Shown here one piece after another: positions 29,161-38,197 of a DNA stretch of 64,000 nt; position 1 is the stretch's first letter; every line of letters starts with the position of its first letter. This DNA comes from Nostoc sp. MS1 (lineage in GTDB: Bacteria > Cyanobacteriota > Cyanobacteriia > Cyanobacteriales > Nostocaceae). The stretch lies in contig NZ_AP023442.1 of the NCBI RefSeq assembly GCF_019976755.1, forward strand, positions 243,421 through 307,420. The letters run 5' to 3'. The position numbers and the translations under genes are program-made. Below the pieces are notes generated by a model, which had not been told where the DNA came from, ran no database searches, and saw nothing but the letters and a program-made list of their open reading frames with translations.

Positions 29161-29775
29161 ATGAGTCGTCCAAGAATCATTCAACCAGGACAGAGTTATA
29201 CATTCAGTAAGTATTTTGACTTGCCATTTTCTCCAGAAGATATACTGGCTGAATTGGGTTGTAGTTATGGACGTGAGCGTTTGCAATTACCAAAAACAGA
29301 ATCTTTAGATAAGCAGACCCAGCAATTGCAGCAGCTAATTGAACGCAATCTTAGACGAGTCAAGCTACTCAGTGAAGATGCGCGTAAACAAGCAATTATT
29401 GCACCAATATTATTGGAAGTATGTGAAATAGCACAAACCCAGTTGAGTATTGAGTATGCAATTAATGTGAGTGATCAATTAAAGGGCAACCTAGATTATT
29501 ACATTGATAAAGGTAAAGGCTTGTTAGTGATTGAAGCAAAACAGGCGGATTTAAGCAGAGGATTTACACAATTAGCAGTAGAATTGATAGCTTTATCTGA
29601 GTGGATAGATTTGGATAAACCGATTCTTTATGGAGCAGTAACCACTGGTGAAGATTGGCGTTTTGCTAGATATAATCGTCAAGAAAAACAGATAACAGAA
29701 GATTTGAAGTTATATCGAGTACCAGAAGAATTACCAGAATTAATAGAAATTTTGGTTGGTATATTGAGTAACTAA
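29161..29775 (+). CDS. PD-(D/E)XK nuclease-fold protein
   Basis: 204 aa. The core is KGNLDYYIDKGKGLLVIEAK, giving Asp, Glu and Lys of a PD-(D/E)XK active site, followed by the helix SRGFTQLAVELIALSEW. The segment RKQAIIAPILLEVCEIAQTQ before it resembles the helix preceding the core in type I restriction R-subunit N-terminal domains and related proteins found widely in cyanobacteria. No methyltransferase or specificity subunit is adjacent, so a classical restriction role is unlikely. It starts 40 bp after the recombinase stop and could be co-transcribed. Function unproven. Confidence 0.65.
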   Translation: MSRPRIIQPGQSYTFSKYFDLPFSPEDILAELGCSYGRERLQLPKTESLDKQTQQLQQLIERNLRRVKLLSEDARKQAIIAPILLEVCEIAQTQLSIEYAINVSDQLKGNLDYYIDKGKGLLVIEAKQADLSRGFTQLAVELIALSEWIDLDKPILYGAVTTGEDWRFARYNRQEKQITEDLKLYRVPEELPELIEILVGILSN

Positions 29776-30174
29776 AGGCAAGGGAGAAAACCACAGATGC
29801 CCAAGCCGTTAGACCCCAAATGCCAACTATGTGCGAAGCTACCAACCTCAAAAGCAAAAGTGCTGCATGGGCAGAAGGCGATCGCTGCTGGAATCCGAAA
29901 GTCTGTCACAATCGCCGTTCGTTCTACCGCAACAGAACTAAAGATGATTCGGCACAAATTGAGGCGATCGCTATTGCACCACCAGAAACATATTTCGCCG
30001 TGTTGTACTTGTACAAAGACCCTGGCGATAAACCCTTACACGCCTTGGGTGCTGAGTTGTGGCTGGGGCAAAACCAATATGCCGCCTAGAGCCGATTCAC
30101 TGTTTTGGACTGACGGCTGGGAAAATCCGGGCGTACACTGACAAGGTGTTACAGGCGTTTGCTAAAGAATATAA

Positions 30175-32105
30175 CTCACCGTTCGCGCAATCGAGGATGA
30201 GTTTGGTGAAATAGATGAAATAAGGGAGAGTATCTAAGCAGGAGATCATTGTCGGCATCCCTTGTGCCAGAAAGTTGTGTAGGGTGTAACGGTTTAATGG
30301 TAAGTGTGAGAAATGGCACATTTACCCCAACAAATAATCTCAGAACGAATCGACGATATTGTTCTGCTGCTAGAGGTGATGAAAAAAATGGGACTACCAG
30401 AAATCCTCAACCAACATCTGCCACGTCACTGGAAACAAGAAGGACTGGATTGGGGATGGGTAGCTTGCATTTGGTTATCATATATCATCTCACAGGGCGA
30501 CCACCGAAAAGTACGTGTTCGAGAATGGGTAGAACAAAGACGCTACACCATAGAGCAAGTATGCTCAATCAAAATTAGAGAAACAGACTTTACCGATGAC
30601 CGTTTAGGAATACTGTTGAAGCGATTAAGCAAGCCCGAAACTTGGTCACAAATAGAACGGTTTCTCACGCAAAACACCATCCGAGCCTATGAATTAGGGG
30701 TGGAGCAAGTACGTTTAGATGCAACAACAATCAGTGGACACCATTTAATCAGCGAGTCAGGTTTATTCCAATTTGGACACAGCAAGGATGACCCGAACCT
30801 GCCACAGGTAAAACTAATGATGGGGATGATTGACCCATTGGGGATGCCCCTTGTCACCCAGGTGGTATCTGGAGAACAAGCAGATGATGGGTTGTACATT
30901 CCCGCCTACCAACAAATTGCTGCCACGTTGAACAAAAAAGGGTTGTTGTTTGTTGGTGACTGTAAAATGAGTTCACTATCAACACGCTGCAACATACATA
31001 TTCAGGGAGATTACTACCTATGCCCATTATCCTTAGTTGGTAAAACTCCAGAACTTCTTGCTGGCTGGATAGATGATGCTGTTGCTGGTAAATTTCCACT
31101 TGTGGATATCAAGCGAACCAGTGTTCATCACAACAGTGAAACCAGCCAAGACTTAGATGTCCTTGAAACTACTATCGCCACTGGCTATGAGGTGTGTCGT
31201 CATGTCGAGGTGGTTGATGAACAATTGCCATTACTATGCTGGCAAGAAAGGGTGTTTGTGATTCATTCACAGACACTTGCAAAACAACAAATTCAAGGAT
31301 TAGAGACACGACTTCACAACGCACAGCAGAAGTTGATGGCGTTAACTCCACAAAAAGGTCGCGGTAAACGACAAATCAACGACCTACAGGTTTTATTACA
31401 AAAAGCAACACAAATTCTGCGCCTTCATCGAGTCGAAGGCTTACTGAGTTTCGATTATGAGTGCCAGGAAACTGTTGAACAAACCTACATTGGTCGAGGT
31501 CGTCCCACATCCCGCCCCAAGCAAATTACACACAAAATTAGGTATCAAATCCAGACCGTTATCCGCAATGAAAGTGCTATTGCCCAAGCTCAAAAACTTT
31601 TGGCTGGAGGGCTTTTGTCAGCAATGCTCCAAAGAGTCACTTATCTCTCGAACAAGGTGTTCTGACTTATAGAGACGAATGGATTGCTGAACGTGGTTTT
31701 CATCGCCTTAAGGGTGCGTCACTTTCGATTGCCCCAATGTTTGTGCAACGTGATGACCAAGTTACAGGTCTGATTAATTTACTGAGTCTCGCCCTCCGTT
31801 TGCTGACAATCATTGAGTTTGTTGTCAGACGACAACTGACTGTACAGTCAGTCAACTCTCTTGCTGGACTTTATCCCGAACATCCAAACAAACGAACTGC
31901 CCAACCTACTGCTGAACGGTTGTTACGTGCTTTTTCTAATATCACTTTGACGATTATTGAAGCCCGTGGTCAGCGTTTTGGTTATGTTCCTCCTTTAAAC
32001 CCTCTACAGCAGGAAATCATTAGTTTACTTGGGCTTTCACCTGATATTTATAGCAATCTTGTGGATAATTCCTCGTAAGTCAAATTCTATTACGCGAACG
32101 GTGAG
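30175..32105 (+). mobile_element. IS1634-family insertion sequence (1931 bp)
   Basis: Ends share CTCACCGTTCGCG, with further partial symmetry. A 6-bp duplication ATATAA flanks the element (30169-30174 and 32106-32111). It encodes one frameshifted transposase. The insertion splits the plasmid gene 29797-32199, whose frame across the junction is restored by excision. Confidence 0.9.
30313..32078 (+). pseudogene. IS1634-family DDE transposase, single-base frameshift
   Basis: Residues 1-440 are intact from MAHLPQQIISERIDDIVLL, with LGVEQVRLDATTISGHH (first Asp) and KKGLLFVGDCKMSS (second Asp). Near 31600 the frame is lost: CAAAAACTTTTGGCTGG needs one more T to read QKLFGWRAFVSNAP. In the other frame the protein continues LEQGVLTYRDEWIAERGFHR (catalytic Glu region) to the stop at 32078. 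The break is not at a long homopolymer, so a deletion is likelier than programmed shifting. The element is probably immobile unless helped by another copy. Confidence 0.88.
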
Positions 32106-32195
32106 ATATAATGTTACGCTTTACCAATATAAAGAATTGTTTGAAATCAGTCCTACTCACTGCCCAGTAAGACCCTGCCCATTGCACCCCCAAGT

Positions 32196-32870
32196 ATGAC
32201 CGCATACCGACAGATGACAATCTGGGACATTCTTGATGAAATATCCGAAGCGCCACCCACCTCTTCACTCGCTGCGGTGTGGTCATGTTTAGACACTGAG
32301 TTAGAGGATTTATCAGTAGAAGCACAATTAGCGATCGCCGCCGCCGCTTTCTCCCAAATCGCGGATATCCTCAAAACCCGCGCCCAATTGTTGTTAGAGG
32401 ATGTCCGCGCACAAACGGATACTGATGGGCCAGTCATCAGCACAGATATCTTTGCTGGTTTGGTGAGAACAACCATGCAGCTTGACTTGGATGACTTAAT
32501 CGAAGAACCACCAACGCAAAGCTTTAGACCACATGGGCCGCATCAGTTCACTCATCCTATTACTAGAGATGATTCAGTAGCCGCACCTGTGGAGAAAGAG
32601 AATGTGCTGGCGATGCTGGAGATTCAGACTGTAGAGGACGTGCATCGTCTTGCAGGGGATGAGGATGTTGATAAGTGGCGGAGTGCGATCGCTCAATATC
32701 TGGTGCAGGTAAAAGATGAAATTCCTCTGCCGAAACTGCAACGCAAGTTGAAAATGCCGATGGTGGAGGTGTGGCTGGGTTTGCTGCTCGGTGGGTTTAC
32801 ACTAGAACAACGGGGGGAATTTTATGATAATGACAAAATTTGGGTGATGAAAGATGGTTCTGGAGTTTGA
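32196..32870 (+). CDS. Conserved hypothetical plasmid protein
   Basis: 224 aa, mostly acidic and helical, no domain recognised. Notable stretches are MTIWDILDEISEAPPTSSLA at the N-terminus, ISTDIFAGLVRTTMQLDLDD in the middle, and a C-terminal part (DKWRSAIAQYLVQVKDEIPL with LPKLQRKLKMPMVEVWLGLL) that looks like a winged-helix-type module. The ATG overlaps the TGA of the broken upstream gene (ATGA), so expression may suffer from the IS1634 insertion. It belongs to a run of rightward plasmid genes (29797-34665). Confidence 0.7.
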   Translation: MTAYRQMTIWDILDEISEAPPTSSLAAVWSCLDTELEDLSVEAQLAIAAAAFSQIADILKTRAQLLLEDVRAQTDTDGPVISTDIFAGLVRTTMQLDLDDLIEEPPTQSFRPHGPHQFTHPITRDDSVAAPVEKENVLAMLEIQTVEDVHRLAGDEDVDKWRSAIAQYLVQVKDEIPLPKLQRKLKMPMVEVWLGLLLGGFTLEQRGEFYDNDKIWVMKDGSGV

Positions 32871-32924
32871 TAAAGATGTCATCGTGCTTCACATATTACC
32901 GACGCTACACTGAAATAAAAACCC

Positions 32925-33743
32925 ATGACTGATCAGATGCAATCTATCGACACTCAAACTCACAACAGCCAAGAACAGTCTAGCCAAAAATCAGAGAATA
33001 GTAATTTTTTCCAAGCGATCGGTGTGATCAGTGGAGAGGTTAACATCACAGGTAATTTGCTGGCTACCATCACCATTCAAGGGCGCGAGTACAAGTTAAG
33101 ATGCCAGCGCAAGAATCATCAACTATTCACCGCTTTGAAATATCGGATGAAGAATACAGGCACGACATTTCAAACATTAATGGTATATCCTAAAGCAACG
33201 CACTTTCCTCGTCGCCAACAGCCACACATCATTGATTTTGAATTAGTTAATTTTAAATCAGAAAATTCTGACAAAGGGATGTTTTCAGAGTGCCAAGATT
33301 TAGAATTTAAGCTCTTAGGACTATGGCAGTTTATTAGAGTGTCGAAAGTTCCCTGTATTAGTATATTTAAAAATCTGAATCAAGAACGACTTGATTATAT
33401 AAAATCAGCCGATTCTGAGCAGAGAGTAAATTTTATGAAAGCAGCACACCTGCCTGTAATTTGGCATGAACCAGTGGTTCCTCCCTTTCGATTTAACCCT
33501 AATTTGCCAAAAGAAGAACAAGGTAAAAGATATTTTGTGCAAGTGAAAGCCAAATTTTCACCGCAAGAGAATGTGTTTCATTTTGAATCAATGTTGGGTT
33601 TACCTAGTGAAAATGCTCCTCGGTTTCTGAGCGCTCGTAAGGGAGATAAAGTACAGGTAAGCAAGCAAAAACGACAACAAAACAAAAATACTCCAGCTCA
33701 GGGTGATAGCCCAAAACCCAAGCCTAAAAAGAAAACCGTGTGA
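32925..33743 (+). CDS. Conserved hypothetical plasmid protein with basic tail
   Basis: 272 aa, no family recognised. A Gln/Ser-rich N-terminal 30 residues is followed by a beta-rich region (FFQAIGVISGEVNITGNLLA with TITIQGREYKLRC), a central domain, and YFVQVKAKFSPQENVFHFES. The C-terminus is a low-complexity basic tail (KQKRQQNKNTPAQ, PKPKPKKKTV), as in nucleic-acid-binding proteins. It follows the previous gene by 54 bp and is probably in the same transcript. A role in plasmid maintenance is a guess from position only. Confidence 0.65.
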   Translation: MTDQMQSIDTQTHNSQEQSSQKSENSNFFQAIGVISGEVNITGNLLATITIQGREYKLRCQRKNHQLFTALKYRMKNTGTTFQTLMVYPKATHFPRRQQPHIIDFELVNFKSENSDKGMFSECQDLEFKLLGLWQFIRVSKVPCISIFKNLNQERLDYIKSADSEQRVNFMKAAHLPVIWHEPVVPPFRFNPNLPKEEQGKRYFVQVKAKFSPQENVFHFESMLGLPSENAPRFLSARKGDKVQVSKQKRQQNKNTPAQGDSPKPKPKKKTV

Positions 33744-33947
33744 AAGGTGAAGAATTGTTTGCTGCGTTTACTGGTATTGAGGGCGAATTTTGTAGGCGAT
33801 TGCGGAACCGCCCGCTAATAAAGCGATCAGCTACGCTATGAGCGCTTGCGCCATCGCCTGATATTACAATTGCTCTACAGATAATGATATTGTCAAGGTG
33901 GCTATAAAGGTAAGTAACTTAAGAGCTTTTATTAGTAAGCCAAAAGC

Positions 33948-33956
33948 TACCTAGAC
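33948..33956 (+). promoter_or_regulatory. Single TACCTAGAC box before the gene at 33964
   Basis: TACCTAGAC lies 7 nt before the ATG, where a ribosome-binding site would be. It matches the core of the repeats at 21559-21882. Binding of a protein here would block expression of the downstream gene. Confidence 0.5.
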
Positions 33957-33963
33957 AAACGAC

Positions 33964-34665
33964 ATGAGCAACACTGGCAAGGGGAAGAAATTAGCATCTT
34001 TCAACTGCGACCAAAAGATGTGGGAGCGTTTTATTCTTCGCTGTCAGTCTCAGGGAACAACAGCCACAGCGACACTGACTCGTTTTATCCAGTTGTACCT
34101 TGACGGTTCCTTTGATAACCTTGATCAAGTTGCTCATCATGATTTGGATAACAACGGGCTGGACTCTAGGATAAAAGAGATTGTTGAGGAATACTTACGC
34201 CACAATCTAACTGACAATCCCAGTAATGGTGATTCAGAAGCGATATCAACCATTTACTCTCGACTTGACGAGATTGAAACTCAAATTGAAAATAAGTCAA
34301 CTAGTATCGAAATACAATCTCATCCTCAACAGAATGAATTAGAGCAAAAATTTGAATCAATGGCCTCCCGTATAGAACAGTTGGCTGATGCGATTAGAAA
34401 AATTCAAATCTACCTGAACAATCAACCGAAGCAGCGCGGTAAATCATATGGTAGAAGCTCATATGCTCAAGCTTCTACTCCCCGGATGAAGCCCTTAACA
34501 GAAGTTGGTTTGGCTTCTCGCCTTGGTGTTAACGTGGAAACTCTGCGTGAACAGACAGTAAAGTTGCCACCACCGCTTTTTGTGGCATGGTGCAAGGGCA
34601 AGGATAGTTCGAGCATGGGGTGGGAATTTAACGAAGAAACAGGTTTTTATCATCCAGCAACTTAA
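33964..34665 (+). CDS. Candidate DNA-binding protein (ribbon-helix-helix-like N-terminus)
   Basis: 233 aa. The N-terminus (KKLASFNCDQKMWERFILRC then QSQGTTATATLTRFIQLYLD) has the short strand-helix-helix look of CopG/RHH proteins with a basic start. A long heptad-rich coiled coil follows (about residues 75-145: IYSRLDEIETQIENKS, EQKFESMASRIEQLADAIRK). The C-terminal 60 residues include GLASRLGVNVETLREQTVKL, which looks like a small helix-turn-helix. The protein would be an elongated DNA-binding dimer. One copy of the TACCTAGAC repeat lies just upstream of its start, suggesting autoregulation and a link to the cluster at 21.6-21.9 kb. Function is inferred, not shown. Confidence 0.6.
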   Translation: MSNTGKGKKLASFNCDQKMWERFILRCQSQGTTATATLTRFIQLYLDGSFDNLDQVAHHDLDNNGLDSRIKEIVEEYLRHNLTDNPSNGDSEAISTIYSRLDEIETQIENKSTSIEIQSHPQQNELEQKFESMASRIEQLADAIRKIQIYLNNQPKQRGKSYGRSSYAQASTPRMKPLTEVGLASRLGVNVETLREQTVKLPPPLFVAWCKGKDSSSMGWEFNEETGFYHPAT

Positions 34666-34702
34666 ACCCCAGTAGGAATGGGTAATGGATAATGGGGAAA
34701 AA

Positions 34703-35277
34703 GGGGTCATCGTGCCAAAAGGGGAAAATTGTACGCTTGTATATTGAAAAATTTATGATTTTTAAGGTTTGAAGCTCTGAAGCGGCGTTGATCATGTCCA
34801 AAAATAACCATTATCTTGGGGTGTATTTTTACTTTCTACAAAGTAAACAACAACAACAAAACACAGTATTTTCAAACTTAGTAGAAATTTATCATGCAGC
34901 CTTTCTACAAAACTAACCAAATCAATAAAACTGGCTGTTACCGAAATATCCGTCACAAAATGTAAAATTTCTGTACTTTGTAGAAAGCATAAACAAGGTT
35001 GAATTACTTACTGAATCTATGCTGTAGCCATTTACCTCAAGATAACAATCATTTATGGACAAGTTCTTGACATGGAGTAGTCTGAAAAGTTGATTCTACC
35101 GTACCCAAATTCACAGCATCCAAGCATCGTTTATGGGCAAGTTGGTTTTGGAGCCTGATTTAGATCCATAATTGAAAATTTTCAGGGGACTGAGGCTATA
35201 ACCCAGTTATAATAACGATTTGGCGGTAAGGATATATTCCTTAACGTACAGTTTTCCCGTTTTGGCACGATGACCCC
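34703..35277. mobile_element. 575-bp Tn3-type miniature inverted-repeat element (TIME-like)
   Basis: 33-bp inverted repeats (34703-34735 and 35245-35277, 2 mismatches) begin GGGGTCATCGTGCCAAAA. The right one continues into ACGTTAAGG, like Tn3-family ends that start GGGG and finish ACGTTAAG. There is no ORF inside. The interior carries TACTTT-4 nt-AAAGTA palindromic boxes and related copies (near 34831-34846, 34892-34905, 34975-34988) that could be a resolution site. Two copies of TTTATGGrCAAGTT lie near 35052 and 35131. No matching 5-bp target duplication was found. Confidence 0.75.
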
Positions 35278-35357
35278 ATGTTTGAGCCTAAGATAATTTT
35301 GAAGAGATCGCTAAAAGTTGAAATTTGAAGTCTAAGTTACAGTTTGGTAAGGTTGAG

Positions 35358-36194
35358 ATGAATCAAGCTGAACAATTGCAAGATCAGTATGTCAAAGTCG
35401 GCTCTGTAAATATCCGATATTGGCAAGCGGGAGAAAAAGGCAGCACGGTCATTTTGCTTCATGGTGGTGGCGGCTACATTGAGTTGTGGAAGTACAATAT
35501 CCTTGAATTAGCCAAACATCATCGCGTTTATGCGTTTGATATGGTGGGTGCAGGTCGTTCCGATAAACCCGATGCTGCTCATTACACCTTTGACTTCATG
35601 GCTCAGTTCACGCGAGATTTTATGAAGGTTTTAGAGATACCCAAGGCAAATTTGATTGGAACTTCTGCGGGCGGTGGAGTAGCACTCACTTTAACGTTGA
35701 ACTTCCCACAATTAGTTGAGCGACTAATTCTGGTTGGCAGTGCGGGTCTAGGGAAAGAACTTAATTTTCTGCTTCGAGTTACCACAATTCCTGGTTTAGC
35801 TAAGTTGTTTAGTTCACCAAGCAAATCAGGTGTAGCGATGTTGTGTAAACAGGCAGTGTACGACTCAAAACTAATCACTGATGAAATTGTCGAAGAGTTT
35901 TATCAAATGGCAACGCTTCCAGGAGCAGCAGAAGCAACATTAAATCTAGGTCGTTCAAATTTTAATATCTGGGGGCAATTCTATCAGTCAATTGCTGACA
36001 GATTGCATACTATCGAGGCTCCGACCCTAATTATTTGGGGCAGACAAGATCCGATGGTTCCTGTAACCCATGCTCAGAATGCCGTTAAGATTATTTCTCA
36101 TGCTCAGTTGGAGATTATTGAGGAGTGCGGTCATTGGAGTCCGATTGAGCATCCACAAAAATTTAATCAGCTAGTTCTAGAGTTTCTATCGTGA
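35358..36194 (+). CDS. Alpha/beta-fold hydrolase
   Basis: 278 aa from the ATG at 35358, preferred over an upstream TTG at 35325 because GGTTGAG precedes it. VILLHGGGGYIELWKYNI holds the oxyanion HGGG loop. NLIGTSAGGGVALTLTL contains the nucleophile elbow (GTSAGG, Ser). LIIWGRQDPMVPVTHAQ supplies the acid Asp and IIEECGHWSPIEHPQ the catalytic His. All residues of an esterase/C-C hydrolase-type triad are present. The substrate cannot be deduced. No signal peptide is visible, so it is likely cytoplasmic. It starts 80 bp after the Tn3-type miniature element, which may supply or disturb its promoter. Confidence 0.9.
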   Translation: MNQAEQLQDQYVKVGSVNIRYWQAGEKGSTVILLHGGGGYIELWKYNILELAKHHRVYAFDMVGAGRSDKPDAAHYTFDFMAQFTRDFMKVLEIPKANLIGTSAGGGVALTLTLNFPQLVERLILVGSAGLGKELNFLLRVTTIPGLAKLFSSPSKSGVAMLCKQAVYDSKLITDEIVEEFYQMATLPGAAEATLNLGRSNFNIWGQFYQSIADRLHTIEAPTLIIWGRQDPMVPVTHAQNAVKIISHAQLEIIEECGHWSPIEHPQKFNQLVLEFLS

Positions 36195-36237
36195 TTTTTG
36201 AATTGGTTAACGGTTGTCAGCCAGCTAACAAGTCGAT

Positions 36238-36278
36238 GAGCCGTGTTGAAAGACGAACTCGTTGTCGCAACACGGCTC
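36238..36278. repeat. Hairpin with 11-bp perfect stem
   Basis: Arms GAGCCGTGTTG (36238-36248) and CAACACGGCTC (36268-36278), loop 19 nt, 45 bp after the hydrolase stop. No T run follows, so it is not a standard terminator. Confidence 0.6.
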
Positions 36279-36316
36279 AACTCTTGCGGTGCGGGGACGG
36301 GGCAATAGCTTACGTG

Positions 36317-36348
36317 CAACTTCCTTGCTCGGTCGAGCAAGGAAGTTG
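36317..36348. terminator. Strong 14-bp perfect hairpin with tetraloop
   Basis: CAACTTCCTTGCTC-GGTC-GAGCAAGGAAGTTG. It is a very stable stem between the convergent hydrolase and BON genes and could stop transcription from both sides. It lacks a clear T tract, so a repeat-family palindrome is the alternative. Confidence 0.45.
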
Positions 36349-36468
36349 GGGCGGCTGGGGGGAAACTGCGATCGCCTAGCCCATGTCGTTTTTTGAGGGT
36401 TTGACGACATTGGGGTGAAAGCACCGAATTTATGGCATTCAGCTAAGGATTAAGGCAACACGCACCGT

Positions 36469-36879
36469 CTAAGCTGAGGAGGCGGCAATCGTAACCTGGG
36501 TCGTGTCAACTTGCTTAGTGCCATCTACTTTGGCAGCTATATCTTCGAGATGATTTAGGATTTCCTGGCTTGGCACAGAACCCTTGAGGACAATAGTGCT
36601 ACCATCTTGACCAATTTGTAGAGTTTCAATTTCATTGATATGTGGTGCTTGCTCGAAAGCTTCAGCTACACGTTTAGCTAAACCGAGTTGATCGTATTCA
36701 CCCTCAAGCCCCATATATTCAGGAGGTGGAGGAGGTTGACGCTCTCCTGCCTTCTCGCGCCGTGAGAGATCGTACTCACCAGTCAGCCCAGGACTCATGC
36801 ACGTTTCCGATTGCCCAGAGTCCATTGTCTTTATTAAGCTGATAGTTTCTTCTTCACAAACTCTTTTTAGCCAACTCAT
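36469..36879 (-). CDS. BON-domain protein
   Basis: 136 aa. The C-terminal 70 residues match a BON domain: LAKRVAEAFEQAPHINEIET, IVLKGSVPSQEILNHLEDIA and VDGTKQVDTTQVTI (the terminal beta strand after G-x-x-x-V). The N-terminal half is polar with a Pro run (QPPPPPEYMGLEGEYDQL). No signal peptide or lipobox is apparent, unlike periplasmic BON proteins, so a cytoplasmic membrane- or ligand-associated role is possible. Such short single-BON proteins occur in many cyanobacteria. It is convergent with the hydrolase gene. Confidence 0.85.
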   Translation of the reverse strand: MSWLKRVCEEETISLIKTMDSGQSETCMSPGLTGEYDLSRREKAGERQPPPPPEYMGLEGEYDQLGLAKRVAEAFEQAPHINEIETLQIGQDGSTIVLKGSVPSQEILNHLEDIAAKVDGTKQVDTTQVTIAASSA

Positions 36880-37200
36880 GACTGTTACCTACTTAGCGTA
36901 GTTTGTACCCTTATACTCGCTTTCGCTGTTGATTTTTTATTTTCCAAACCGCAAATTCTTACAGTGATAAGGCAATGAATTGGGAATCGTTGCAATACCT
37001 AAAGCTTCATCTTTTATAAGCGAGTATTTCTTTTTAGGATAACTGCCACTACTGTTAATAACTTCTACTCAAAGAAAGGGTTTTTTATTTATCACAACAT
37101 TTGTACACCAATGTCTACAGGTAGAAACTAAAAAAGTAGATGCAACGATGCTCTGCCCTGCCTTCAGGCGAACGTACCACTTTAGATCGCACCCCAGCAC
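36880..37200. other. Intergenic region between the coiled-coil and BON genes
   Basis: 321 bp, no ORF. It contains AT-rich DNA with two copies of a TATAAGCGAGTATT/ATACTCGC-type motif (near 36914 and 37016), probably part of the BON gene promoter. Confidence 0.4.
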
Positions 37201-37566
37201 CTATACGCCACCATGACCGTTTGACTTTAAAAGATATTCCCAAATACGCCGGATTTCTTCTCTGAAAGCTTCCCGATCACTCTCAAGAATTTCTATCGCA
37301 TTTGTTACCACATCAGCCAAACTGGCAACATCTTCGGTTAACTGGGCGAGAGCTTGAGTATTAGTGGCTTGCTGTATGGCATTTTGCCGAGTTTGTTCCT
37401 CAAGCTGTGTCAGCACTTCATTGTGACGGCTCAATGTTTCTGATGTAGTAGTTGCAATTTGTGCCACTTGCGCTATCAGAGGGGTTAGCTGATTTAACAT
37501 TTCGGCATGATTTGTCAGCATTGCTTCGAGTCGTTCTAGTCTGTTAGAGCCGCCGTTTTGTGTCAT
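37201..37566 (-). CDS. Small coiled-coil protein
   Basis: 121 aa, almost wholly predicted coiled coil: heptads run from NRLERLEAMLTNHAEMLNQL through HNEVLTQLEEQTRQNAIQQA to LAQLTEDVASLADVVTNAIE. The C-terminus EEIRRIWEYLLKSNGHGGV ends the helix. Similar 100-150-residue proteins are widespread in filamentous cyanobacteria; their function is unknown. AGGT lies before the ATG as a weak ribosome-binding site. It is a separate transcription unit with no obvious partner. Confidence 0.75.
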   Translation of the reverse strand: MTQNGGSNRLERLEAMLTNHAEMLNQLTPLIAQVAQIATTTSETLSRHNEVLTQLEEQTRQNAIQQATNTQALAQLTEDVASLADVVTNAIEILESDREAFREEIRRIWEYLLKSNGHGGV

Positions 37567-37856
37567 GGTTTTGACCTAAAATATTTCAAATTGCTGTCGT
37601 ACTTAACACAGAGATTGATTCAAAATAATGCCCCGACTTGTAAGGGCTTGGTGCGACTCACGCAATGACCGGGACGGCAGAAAGATTCTGCTACTGTCGG
37701 CGATCAGCTACGCTGGGCGGTTATGCCATCGCAAGAAGGCGAGGCGTAAGCCCATCGCATCAGTATAGACGTAGCGATCGCTCCTGGCTGGCATAATCCC
37801 ATCGTGCAGACACTAGCTTTTACCACACATTACCCACCAACTAGCCTGACCATCAC
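37567..37856. other. Repeat-rich intergenic DNA
   Basis: 290 bp with Nostoc-type dispersed sequences: CGATCAGCTACGCTGGGCG, GGCGAGGCGTAAGCCCATCG and a HIP1 site near 37778. Similar pieces occur at 33815-33860 and 45960-46060. No gene. Confidence 0.5.
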
Positions 37857-38174
37857 TCACAAATCAAAATCCAGTGTAAATATATCTTCATCGGGTTTTT
37901 CTGGTGTTTGGGGTGTCACGTTAACTGGCTCTGGTTCTGGCTGTTGCACTTGTGGTTGGTGTTGGTTGAGCGTTAGATGGGAGGAAACTTGTGTTTGTAC
38001 GCCTCCTAGTTGCATAGGAAATGCGCCTTTCTTTAAGGCAAAGTAGCAATCAATAATGAAGTACAGCGTTTCCAAGTAACTTTTGTCCAGGTTTTGCGAT
38101 TCAAGAAATATACGTTTGCGGTAGCTGTCTCGGATGCGAACTCTCTCTGGTGCTTTGTCATGATCATCAAGCAT
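37857..38174 (-). CDS. Small protein following parM, candidate ParR-type partner
   Basis: 105 aa starting 23 bp after the parM stop in the same direction. The N-terminal half (RVRIRDSYRKRIFLESQNLD and YLETLYFIIDCYFALKKGAF) is basic then helical, compatible with a small DNA-binding dimer. The C-terminal half is low-complexity (Gln/Pro-rich QHQPQVQQPEPEPVNVTP) and ends acidic (DEDIFTLDFDL). ParM-type operons always encode a small adaptor (ParR/StbB) right after the actin-like gene, so position supports that role. No ParR domain could be recognised directly. Confidence 0.55.
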   Translation of the reverse strand: MLDDHDKAPERVRIRDSYRKRIFLESQNLDKSYLETLYFIIDCYFALKKGAFPMQLGGVQTQVSSHLTLNQHQPQVQQPEPEPVNVTPQTPEKPDEDIFTLDFDL

Positions 38175-38197
38175 TGTCTTTCCTCACACTGGGCTTA

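Larger units (their letters stand above)
29797..32199 (+). pseudogene. Plasmid gene of unknown function, frameshifted and split by IS1634
   Basis: Remnants in one order: MPKPLDPKCQLCAKLPTSKA, then after a frameshift near 29870 GDRCWNPKVCHNRRSFYRNR with ETYFAVLYLYKDPGDKPLHA and WLGQNQYAA. After a second frameshift near 30090 comes EPIHCFGLTAGKIRAYTDKV, then AFAKEYN. IS1634 sits here (6-bp duplication ATATAA). Removing it continues VTLYQYKELFEISPTHC and ends PCPLHPQV at the TGA 32197-32199. The CxxC and CWNPKVC pairs suggest a zinc-binding protein of about 155 codons. Its stop overlaps the next ATG (ATGA, 32196-32199), so it was translationally coupled to the gene at 32196. Confidence 0.75.

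Noticed and set aside
34703..35277. Interpreting the region as a plasmid origin because of TTTCTACAAA repeats
   Set aside because: The 33-bp Tn3-like terminal inverted repeats explain the unit better as a miniature transposon; the boxes fit a resolution site.
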